DNA of 58,269 nt, taken from positions 1-58,269 of the IMG/VR virus record IMGVR_UViG_3300028920_000079; one strand, written 5' to 3'. Both the position numbers and the translations under genes were made by a program. The notes beneath the pieces were generated by a model. The model did not search any database, had not been told where the DNA came from, and was given only the letters and a program-made list of their open reading frames with translations. The number at the start of each line of letters is the position of its first letter. The first letter of the stretch is position 1. The DNA is from a virus. Below are positions 52,861-58,269 of the stretch, piece by piece.

Positions 52861-54653
52861 ATCTCTTCACCTTCCTCGTTTAGCCAATCCTCTTCATGGG
52901 TTGGCGGTTTGTTTTCCAACATTGTCCTTGGTTTCTGATGATCGTTATCCAAATACTGATGGCAGTCCTGATGATACCATAACGAAAGCTTCCCTTCCCA
53001 ATCATAATACCGTTGCTTCTGAACTTGAAGATATGCATCACCCTGATCTTCTGATCCGCCTGCGCCTTCTTCTTTTGGCTTATTGCGCCATACAGCAACA
53101 ACGTTATCGGCCATATCTGTTATGCCACCGGTTCCCTTAACGTCCATCTTTCCCGGCGTACTTGATTCGTTAATGCCTTTCCTGTCGTGATTGACTAAAT
53201 GCAAATGAATAGCTTTGTCTCGGCAAAAATCAGTCAGCTTATCGACAAATTCTTTTTGCCCATTGTAATCGTCTTCAGCAAAACCACACTTACTGAGTGA
53301 GTCTATGATGCCATGCTGGACGCCGTACCGGTGATATGAATAATCCATCATCTCAAGAACTAACTCAGCCTTGGCAGTTCCTTGAATGTTGACAATCCAA
53401 CACTGGTCGATAAACGCCTCAGTGATTTGATCTATATAAAGTTCGCTCGGACATTCTATCGCACCATATTGCTGATACATTCTTGCCAATAACTTCACAG
53501 CAGGTATTTCCATGCTGGCAATCGCAAGCTTACTTCCTTGCGAAATCAAGTAACTTGCAATCATCGACAAGACCATGCTTTTTCCGTGACCGCTGAAGCC
53601 ATGCCATATCGTAAGCTCGCCGGGCCGTAAACGAAACTGTGCATCTGATTTGGGCCATGGTAATGCGTCGCCCTGAGTATCTTGATCGCCTGCAAAGTAA
53701 TTCTTCAGTTCATCGCTGAATGTTTCGGCAGCACGCAACTGCGGTGGATCTACATACTTGGCCTTCTGAATAAACTCGTCTAAATCATGTCCGGCAAGCA
53801 AAGTATCGTTTGCATCCTTAACCGGCAACGAAATAATCTTGCATCGGTGGTGCCCTAAACGTTCCAACACTGGACCAATGGTTTCTTGTCCAGCCGTGTC
53901 CATGTCAAACGACAAATAAATCGTATCGAATTGCTCAAGCCGTTCCCAGTCTAATTCAATCCACTTGAGTTTATAGCCTCCGCCAGAACCCATCGGTAAC
54001 GACAACGCAGGAATGCTGTGTTGTGCATAAGCCAACGCATCAAACTCACCCTCGGTAATGACAACTTCACGAGCATCTTCCGGTATTGCCTGCCACCCAA
54101 ACAAAATTGGCGTACTGCCTTTACTGCAAGACCACCGTTCTTTTTTAGGTTTCGTCATGTTCAAATACTTGATGTGATAAACCTTGTCTTCGGCGTAATA
54201 CGGGAAATTGATCATAACGCCATTGTTTGTGATCTTAAAAGCGTCGAGTACAGCTTTAGAAATGCCACGCTTCTTGAACCACTTCTCAGCAGCAGTTCCA
54301 ACATCACCGCCTTTTGGCGGATCAATCGTTTTCGGTTCAGGTGCTTTTGGATGAACATCAAACTTGTCGCATCGAATACCTAAAAAATCTTGCGCCCAAG
54401 CTTTAGCATCATTGACGCCGCAATTTTGTACGGCCTTATACAAGCCAATCAAATCGCCTTTAATGTCAGCATCAAAATCAGACCATCTTCCAGCTTTAGG
54501 TCCCGCCAAGCGGATTTTCATAGATTGGCCGGGTTTCCCAGACACGTCACCAACAAGCCATTCAGCACCCTTTTTCTCGCCTTGTGGCAAAAGCTGACGG
54601 CATATCGTTTCGACATGAGGAATCAGCAATTTATTTAATTCAGTCGGCCTCAT
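52857..54653 (-). CDS. Primase-helicase (Toprim plus DnaB-like ATPase)
   Basis: 598 residues. Toprim motifs EVVITEGEFDALAYAQHS (about 195-212) and TIYLSFDMDTAGQETIGP. RecA-fold helicase with Walker A WHGFSGHGKSMVLSMI (about 350), an acidic SMEIPA, and Walker B VQHGIIDSLSK. There is no obvious N-terminal zinc-binding domain, unlike T7 gp4. It unwinds and possibly primes the fork. Start overlaps the initiator gene's stop. Confidence 0.85.
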   Translation of the reverse strand: MRPTELNKLLIPHVETICRQLLPQGEKKGAEWLVGDVSGKPGQSMKIRLAGPKAGRWSDFDADIKGDLIGLYKAVQNCGVNDAKAWAQDFLGIRCDKFDVHPKAPEPKTIDPPKGGDVGTAAEKWFKKRGISKAVLDAFKITNNGVMINFPYYAEDKVYHIKYLNMTKPKKERWSCSKGSTPILFGWQAIPEDAREVVITEGEFDALAYAQHSIPALSLPMGSGGGYKLKWIELDWERLEQFDTIYLSFDMDTAGQETIGPVLERLGHHRCKIISLPVKDANDTLLAGHDLDEFIQKAKYVDPPQLRAAETFSDELKNYFAGDQDTQGDALPWPKSDAQFRLRPGELTIWHGFSGHGKSMVLSMIASYLISQGSKLAIASMEIPAVKLLARMYQQYGAIECPSELYIDQITEAFIDQCWIVNIQGTAKAELVLEMMDYSYHRYGVQHGIIDSLSKCGFAEDDYNGQKEFVDKLTDFCRDKAIHLHLVNHDRKGINESSTPGKMDVKGTGGITDMADNVVAVWRNKPKEEGAGGSEDQGDAYLQVQKQRYYDWEGKLSLWYHQDCHQYLDNDHQKPRTMLENKPPTHEEDWLNEEGEEI

Positions 54654-55417
54654 AATGCTTTTGCCAAATCTCGGTTATGTGCATCCCATTGTTCTCGCGT
54701 CATTCCGGCTGGTATGTTCAAAGGTTTACTACTAGCTTCTTTGCTTTGTCTTGCCTGCCACCCACCTATCGAACTATGCCAACACTTCATCTTGTTTTTT
54801 CCAACCATCCAATTCTTGCTTGCGTAAAACGAATGGAACTCTACAGCATCCACAGTGTATTCCATTTTTGCGATATACGCTTTTATCTCATCAACAGTTG
54901 GTGGTACAAAGACTTTACTAGATTTTGAATCTTTCTCCCTCTCAGACTCTCCCTCTTTCTTAGTATCCTTATCCTTATCCTTATCCTTATCCTTATCCTT
55001 ATCCTGTAGGCTCCTATCGGACCCTACTATAGGAGCCTTCATAGAAGGCTTTGTAGTAGCCTTTGGAATTATTTCCAAGCCTTCGCATTTGTCTATCAGG
55101 TTATGTGCTGTAAGTGCTTTAATTACTGAAACATGTACAGTGCTGTTTTCCGATAAGACACCTTTGTATTGAAATTTAACGAATTTCGTAAGCCACCACT
55201 TATCTTCGCTGAGTTTCTTAATTCTGTCGCCGAAAACAGCCATATCTTCTTCAGAAAAGGTTGTCTTCGCGATAAATGATGCTGAACTGAAACTCGTCTT
55301 CCATATCCCAGCATGGTCACATTTGCAGCATAAATACATCCATAACCATTGATGCTTCAAGTCCAATTGGCAGAACCAATCATGCTCCCAAATTTCAGTG
55401 TCTATAAATCTTTTCAT
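54650..55417 (-). CDS. Replication initiator / helicase-loader-like protein
   Basis: 255 residues from the ATG at 55417 (GGGAGGCC). N-terminal winged-helix-like part (DTEIWEHDWFCQLDLKHQWL, HVSVIKALTAHNLIDKCEGL), a (Asp-Lys)n linker (LQDKDKDKDKDKDKDTKKEG) from hexanucleotide repeats at 54965-55005, and a C-terminal domain (AVEFHSFYASKNWMVGKNKM...SIGGWQAR) of the DnaT/DnaD-associated type. It directly precedes the helicase. An attenuator lies upstream. Confidence 0.7.
   Translation of the reverse strand: MKRFIDTEIWEHDWFCQLDLKHQWLWMYLCCKCDHAGIWKTSFSSASFIAKTTFSEEDMAVFGDRIKKLSEDKWWLTKFVKFQYKGVLSENSTVHVSVIKALTAHNLIDKCEGLEIIPKATTKPSMKAPIVGSDRSLQDKDKDKDKDKDKDTKKEGESEREKDSKSSKVFVPPTVDEIKAYIAKMEYTVDAVEFHSFYASKNWMVGKNKMKCWHSSIGGWQARQSKEASSKPLNIPAGMTREQWDAHNRDLAKAL
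54965..55005. repeat. Hexanucleotide microsatellite in initiator gene
   Basis: Six and a half copies of ATCCTT on the plus strand encode alternating Asp-Lys on the minus strand. The unit is a multiple of three, so copy changes keep the frame but alter linker length. Confidence 0.85.
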
Positions 55418-55430
55418 CGCGGCCTCCCAT

Positions 55431-55504
55431 AAAAAAACCCGGCATAGCCCTAGAACATCGAGCGATAAGAAAGATGTCCGGTTCCGAAGAACCACTATGC
55501 CGGG
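55431..55504 (-). terminator. Three-way-junction terminator/attenuator before replication genes
   Basis: Minus-strand RNA: outer stem CCCGGCATAG (55495-55504) with CTATGCCGGG (55438-55447), ten perfect pairs, followed by seven U. Inside it are two hairpins: GGTTC-TTCG-GAACC (55480-55493, UUCG tetraloop) and a seven-pair stem (55473-55479 with 55453-55459). The promoter is about 55 bases upstream. A leader frame from an ATG at about 55530 reads through the hairpin. This looks like a regulated terminator controlling the replication genes. Confidence 0.75.
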
Positions 55505-55563
55505 TAAATTGTAGTCGTGTGAATAATTTCATTTATCGCTGCCAACTTCCTAGGTTGCCGCGT

Positions 55564-55592
55564 ACTCTATCACCTCCCTTCCCGTATGTCAA
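55564..55592 (-). promoter_or_regulatory. Candidate early promoter
   Basis: Minus strand TTGACA (55587-55592), 17-base spacer, TAGAGT (55564-55569). A full -35 consensus with correct spacing. The spacer contains GGAGGTGA. Transcripts would pass through the three-way-junction attenuator into the initiator and helicase genes. Confidence 0.6.
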
Positions 55593-55612
55593 CGGTTTTT
55601 TTCAACTTTTTT

Positions 55613-55831
55613 TCAATCATACACCAGCTTCGCATCAAACTCAAGTATACGCGCCGTCATTAACTCACTCGCCAAGCGTTCCAGTAACTCAATCTGTTGC
55701 TGAACCGATAGCGGAGAACAGCTTGATATCCGTATCAAAGCTTCCAGTAATCGGATCAACTCGTCCCTGCTGATCCCGCTTGCATGCTGAAACTCTGTAA
55801 CCAGTTGCGTGTAATCTACTTCTGTCTTCAT
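55613..55831 (-). CDS. Small helical protein
   Basis: 72 residues. MKTEVDYTQLVTEFQHASGI, then two Leu-rich helices (LIRLLEALIRISSC; QQQIELLERLASELMTARIL). ATGA overlap with the previous gene. Likely a small oligomeric protein; no family recognised. Followed by a run of T (55590-55615) that may end the upstream transcript. Confidence 0.6.
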   Translation of the reverse strand: MKTEVDYTQLVTEFQHASGISRDELIRLLEALIRISSCSPLSVQQQIELLERLASELMTARILEFDAKLVYD

Positions 55832-56055
55832 ATCTCCCAGCCATCCATCATTATCCGTTCGAGTTCCTCGTAGGTTTCAACTGATATGCTGATGTACTGG
55901 TCGGGGTGAAAACCAGCACCGTATTGGTCCGATTCGCATACCAGTTTCAACGTAGATAGAGGCACGATATATGTCGATTGATCCACGTCCTTGAATTTAA
56001 CACATACATCGTGGTTCTTACTGTACGCCCCGCCTACTTTTACTTCGTCTGACAT
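55828..56055 (-). CDS. Small beta-rich protein
   Basis: 75 residues from the ATG at 56055 (GAAAGGCAAACA). VGGAYSKNHDVCVKFKDVDQ, STYIVPLSTLKLVCESDQYG and YISISVETYEELERIMMDGW form a compact alpha/beta fold. The C-terminal pattern is similar in style to the 56339-56518 product (HWTISKETWEKIAELLA), so the two may be distant relatives. Function unknown. Confidence 0.6.
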   Translation of the reverse strand: MSDEVKVGGAYSKNHDVCVKFKDVDQSTYIVPLSTLKLVCESDQYGAGFHPDQYISISVETYEELERIMMDGWEI

Positions 56056-56303
56056 TGTTTGCCTTTCTTGTTTTGCCGCTCTTCTGCTGCCTCTAGTATA
56101 CAGCGATCTGTCGCTGCTGCCATTTGTCGTGCCGCCTTCTGTACCCACTCATTGCTCTCTCGCTCAGCCTGTGTATACTCGCCGCGCTCAAGTCTATCGT
56201 GTTCGTCCTTAATGATTTGCAGAGCTTGCATCTGCCGATCTTCCGATAGCGTTCCCAGAAACTTGCTTAAGCGCGATACGCCTGTTATGGGATGGTCTGA
56301 CAT
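56040..56303 (-). CDS. Small helical protein
   Basis: 87 residues: ITGVSRLSKFLGTLSEDRQM, ALQIIKDEHDRLERGEYTQA, QMAAATDRCILEAAEERQNK. Helical and charged. It starts downstream of a copied 23-base element (56315-56337) that also forms the end of another gene (56525-56547). Overlaps the following gene's start. Confidence 0.6.
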   Translation of the reverse strand: MSDHPITGVSRLSKFLGTLSEDRQMQALQIIKDEHDRLERGEYTQAERESNEWVQKAARQMAAATDRCILEAAEERQNKKGKQCQTK

Positions 56304-56314
56304 TTATAGTCCTT

Positions 56315-56337
56315 TCCCTAATTCAACCTCGTCCCAA
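56315..56337 (-). repeat. Copied 23-base gene-end/start element
   Basis: Identical to 56525-56547. In the 56525 copy, read leftward, it encodes the last residues (V-G-T-R-L-N and stop) of the 56528-56740 gene plus GGGA of the next ribosome-binding site. At 56315 it is non-coding, between a stop and a start. This is the same principle as the SVAVRG linkers. Confidence 0.75.
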
Positions 56338-56338
56338 A

Positions 56339-56518
56339 TTACAAGTCTTTCACCTCGCTAGCAAGTAATTCCGCTATCTTTTCCCATGTTTCCTTTGAGA
56401 TAGTCCAATGTGTGATCTGTGTATGTTTTCCCGGCGACTGAGAATCATCAGATACTGTGACTATATTCTTATCACCCAAGGATGTAACAAAAACATTCAT
56501 CTTAATGTAGCCAGACAT
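56339..56518 (-). CDS. Small hypothetical protein
   Basis: 59 residues: MSGYIKMNVFVTSLGDKNIV, then DDSQSPGKHTQITHWTISKE and TWEKIAELLASEVKDL. Flanked on both sides by the 23-base element, as if inserted between two copies. Ribosome-binding site GGGAGC. No family recognised. Confidence 0.65.
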   Translation of the reverse strand: MSGYIKMNVFVTSLGDKNIVTVSDDSQSPGKHTQITHWTISKETWEKIAELLASEVKDL

Positions 56519-56527
56519 ATCAGCTCC

Positions 56528-56740
56528 CTAATTCAACCTCGTCCCAACAACCTGCACCAACCTGTCTTCCGATATCTTCTCCATGATAGTCCTGCTCGCC
56601 ATAGCCCCAAACCTAAACGCCCTCTGCGTCTCGTCCCGCTGCGTCGGTCCCGCATCCTTCGGTATAGTCTCGAAGTAATCCTTCCACGCGTTCTGTAACG
56701 ATCTCAGATATAACGCTTTTTCGCTCTTGTTCATGTTCAT
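56528..56740 (-). CDS. Small helical protein
   Basis: 70 residues from the ATG at 56740 (AGGAGTTG). SEKALYLRSLQNAWKDYFET, DETQRAFRFGAMASRTIMEK, ISEDRLVQVVGTRLN. Mostly helical. The coding end is the 23-base element. No family recognised. Confidence 0.6.
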   Translation of the reverse strand: MNMNKSEKALYLRSLQNAWKDYFETIPKDAGPTQRDETQRAFRFGAMASRTIMEKISEDRLVQVVGTRLN

Positions 56741-56744
56741 GTCT

Positions 56745-56999
56745 TCAACTCCTCTTATCCGGCGGTTCGAACTCCAAATCAATATACCCCGTCGCTATTG
56801 TAAACCCTTGCATAACAACAGGTGGCTCGCATGTAATCTTGACTGTCCGTGAGTATATAGCCCAAGAGCCAACTGCTTCCAGTACACTGGCACCGCGACC
56901 CACAACGTATGAGCCGCAACTACCTTCTTGTATGCAGTCAAATCGACCAGCCTTGTTTTGCGTAATACGTAACTGTTTCTCCGTATCGCTTGTTTTCAT
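56745..56999 (-). CDS. Hypothetical protein
   Basis: 84 residues. QLRITQNKAGRFDCIQEGSC, YVVGRGASVLEAVGSWAIYS, then VKITCEPPVVMQGFTIATGY. The central piece looks like a short beta-alpha module found in small phage proteins (GxSxxEAVGxWAI). ATGA overlap with the preceding gene. Confidence 0.6.
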   Translation of the reverse strand: MKTSDTEKQLRITQNKAGRFDCIQEGSCGSYVVGRGASVLEAVGSWAIYSRTVKITCEPPVVMQGFTIATGYIDLEFEPPDKRS

Positions 57000-57187
57000 A
57001 ACCGCAACTCCTCCTGCACCCCCACGCCAAACATCCTGTACAATACCTGTTCCTTCGCCGCCTTCTCCGCCGCCGCCCGGTCCATACCCGCCTCGTATTC
57101 CAAGATGGCCGCCCTCTCCTCGAACTCGTCCCGATACCGCTCGTCCTCTTGCGCTATCACCTCCAGTAATCGCTTGCCTTTATGCAT
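56996..57187 (-). CDS. Small charged helical protein
   Basis: 63 residues from the ATG at 57187 (GAGGGTTTGGGG). GKRLLEVIAQEDERYRDEFE and AAILEYEAGMDRAAAEKAAK are helical with strong charge. First gene downstream of the promoter/palindrome region 57235-57275. No family recognised. Confidence 0.6.
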   Translation of the reverse strand: MHKGKRLLEVIAQEDERYRDEFEERAAILEYEAGMDRAAAEKAAKEQVLYRMFGVGVQEELRL

Positions 57188-57234
57188 CCCCAAACCCTCG
57201 CTTTCAGCCCTCTCCGAACACCAACCAACGTTTC

Positions 57235-57275
57235 CTGCGCGCACGCGCAGTATAGAATATATATATTTATATATA
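57235..57275 (-). promoter_or_regulatory. Promoter region with GC palindrome and AT tract
   Basis: A perfect 7-bp inverted repeat CTGCGCG-CA-CGCGCAG (57235-57250) abuts an A/T tract of about 25 bases. On the minus strand a TATACT box lies directly upstream of the palindrome, so the palindrome would cover the transcription start, as an operator would. A -35 box is not obvious. Confidence 0.5.
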
Positions 57276-57303
57276 TAGGCCTACCGTAGTATGCATACAA
57301 CCG

Positions 57304-57495
57304 TTATGTATTGATCTCCCTTCTTAACCACCTCAGTATCCTTCTCAACCTACTACTACCAGAAACCAAAATTTGAATATAAAAAAATAATCCTTCCTTA
57401 TGCTCGTCTTCAACCAAGCTATCTACTTCCCAGATATACCCGCCTTTAGCTTTCCCAGCCAAAAAATTATTTTGCCAGATCCGTTGCTCTATCAT
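57304..57495 (-). CDS. Small hypothetical protein
   Basis: 63 residues. WQNNFLAGKAKGGYIWEVDS, LVEDEHKEGLFFYIQILVSG, RLRRILRWLRREINT with a basic amphipathic C-terminus. Overlaps the previous gene by 29 bases; ribosome-binding site GAGGTGGAGG. Likely expressed but weakly supported. Confidence 0.5.
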   Translation of the reverse strand: MIEQRIWQNNFLAGKAKGGYIWEVDSLVEDEHKEGLFFYIQILVSGSSRLRRILRWLRREINT

Positions 57496-57736
57496 CCTCC
57501 ACCTCTAAGGGTCCATGCCCACCCTTGTATACACCAGTACAGCAGCTCTGTTTAACCTTCTTCATCACGTCTTCAACCGAGTCATGAACATATACCGCTT
57601 TTCGACCTGATATGAGAATAACCGTCAATGCTTCTTCGTCTTCGTCTACCTCTTCAGGCAATACAGCCACAATAGTATCGGCGTCTATATATCCACGCTT
57701 GCCGTCACCAACTGTCACGTCTATGAAACTCGTCAT
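57467..57736 (-). CDS. Small hypothetical protein
   Basis: 89 residues from the ATG at 57736 (GAGGGTAAAGAT). FIDVTVGDGKRGYIDADTIV, EEVDEDEEALTVILISGRKA and VYVHDSVEDVMKKVKQSCCT. This arrangement (short strands, the GYIDADTIVAV motif, strand, V-D-S-VEDVM helix) resembles the flagellar/FlhX-like or LytTR-like small phage proteins that carry a single beta-sheet domain. No confident family. Confidence 0.6.
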   Translation of the reverse strand: MTSFIDVTVGDGKRGYIDADTIVAVLPEEVDEDEEALTVILISGRKAVYVHDSVEDVMKKVKQSCCTGVYKGGHGPLEVEDDRATDLAK

Positions 57737-57878
57737 ATCTTTACCCTCCCTCTCATAACTACCTCCCATATCCGCCTAATTAGCCTCACCAGTGCCCTAA
57801 ATCGCCCTCCCACGGTCAAGTTCTAACAAACCTATACCTAGACATGGGTTTTGCCTAGATCGGGACGTATAGAGCCTC

Positions 57879-58148
57879 TCAGGGCTTCGGAAGGTATAAA
57901 CCAAACCCGTCCGTTACGATAGAATTATGGCGCATATTAGCCAACTTTAGCGCATGCTCATAAAACACCTTGTAACTTTTCTCATCACTAGGCTTGTATA
58001 TGTCCGACAATGTGTCAATGTCGTCCAGTAATGTGTACATCGTCTCTACAAGCCGCAATAGCTGCTCATGTGTACAGGATGATACAGGATTGCCTAAGTT
58101 ATCCGTAATACGCTCACTTATACCTTGTGTCTGAACTTCTTCTGTCAT
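57879..58148 (-). CDS. Small helical protein spanning the contig join
   Basis: 89 residues. EEVQTQGISERITDNLGNPV, CTHEQLLRLVETMYTLLDDI, DEKSYKVFYEHALKLANMRH. Helical. Ribosome-binding site AAAGGGTAAAGCGAG. Its first seven codons lie in the terminal repeat and recur at 1-22, which shows how the contig closes. On the circle it is the first gene after the small terminase. Confidence 0.65.
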   Translation of the reverse strand: MTEEVQTQGISERITDNLGNPVSSCTHEQLLRLVETMYTLLDDIDTLSDIYKPSDEKSYKVFYEHALKLANMRHNSIVTDGFGLYLPKP

Positions 58149-58252
58149 CTCGCTTTACCCTTTCCGCTCGGTTTTAAAAAAAATGAGTCCTCGGTATGGG
58201 AGGTAAACATATATACGTGCGACAGGGTGCCTGCTGAACGGTACCGGTTGGT
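58127..58252. repeat. Right copy of 126-bp terminal direct repeat
   Basis: Identical to 1-126. The following 17 bases (58253-58269), nearly all G, do not match the C-rich DNA after the left copy. They are probably a read artefact at the quadruplex-forming tract. Confidence 0.9.
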
Positions 58253-58269
58253 GGGGGGGGGGCGCCGGC

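Noticed and set aside
54965-55005. Hexanucleotide array considered as a CRISPR or iteron origin
   Set aside because: Six-base perfect tandem units inside a coding linker; no spacers, and it encodes an Asp-Lys repeat in frame.
1-58269. tRNA genes and CRISPR arrays
   Set aside because: No cloverleaf-like sequence with a T-arm GTTCRANNC context and no regularly spaced direct repeats were seen by eye on either strand; a tRNAscan run could still find one.

Overview
This 58.3-kb window looks like the complete genome of a short-tailed (podovirus-like) dsDNA bacteriophage from an environmental assembly. The first 126 bases recur identically near the right end (58127-58252), and the leftward gene starting at 58148 begins inside that repeat. 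The contig is therefore terminally redundant and can be closed into a circle; the join lies beside a C-rich, G-quadruplex-capable tract at 127-150. The host is unknown. The tyrosine recombinase has the catalytic variant NxxR...GNSSSVLFKHYRNL, which I recall mainly from Verrucomicrobiota/Lentisphaerota/Kiritimatiellota, so a PVC-group host is a plausible but unproven guess.

Layout. (1) 212-823, leftward: small terminase. (2) 1217-8748, rightward: about two dozen small accessory genes with near-uniform start sites, including an ArdC N-domain protein, a RadC/JAB protein, a half-size sliding-clamp-like protein, a ribbon-helix-helix (RHH) protein, a small membrane protein next to a SleB-type wall hydrolase, and an HNH endonuclease. 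(3) 13595-8738, leftward: tightly overlapping tiny genes (Lar-like zinc fingers, membrane peptides, a duplicated NWTKDRP...GGWWARIE domain, a (Gly-X)25 protein). (4) 13596-13720: a divergent control region between two RHH-type genes. (5) 14071-21092, mostly leftward: recombination and lysogeny genes (RuvC-like resolvase, MazG-like protein, PD-(D/E)XK nuclease, RecT, integrase). Two rightward ORFs at 15185-15851 interrupt this block and are bounded by integron attC-like sites. (6) 50064-21405, leftward: late genes, comprising large terminase, P22-type portal, scaffold, coat, decoration, adaptors, tail and fibre proteins, a lysis-like cluster and very large ejection proteins, ending in a strong terminator at 21327-21366. 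(7) 58148-50068, leftward: early genes, with a promoter and a three-way-junction attenuator in front of a replication initiator and a Toprim-helicase, then a PD-(D/E)XK nuclease, a unimolecular-spanin candidate and membrane peptides.

How it works together. No DNA polymerase is visible. The phage encodes its own initiator, primase-helicase, clamp-like protein and RecT/exonuclease/RuvC set, so it probably recruits the host replicase. DNA would be packaged by the terminase through the P22-like portal. The integrase suggests a temperate life cycle.

Most unusual observations: two putative integron gene cassettes inside a phage; RecT ending on a nine-A run with an open -1 frame behind it; several families of start-associated linker sequences that also give unrelated neighbouring genes the same C-terminal tail; a run of fibre-type late proteins carrying Sec signal peptides; and structured RNAs at operon boundaries.
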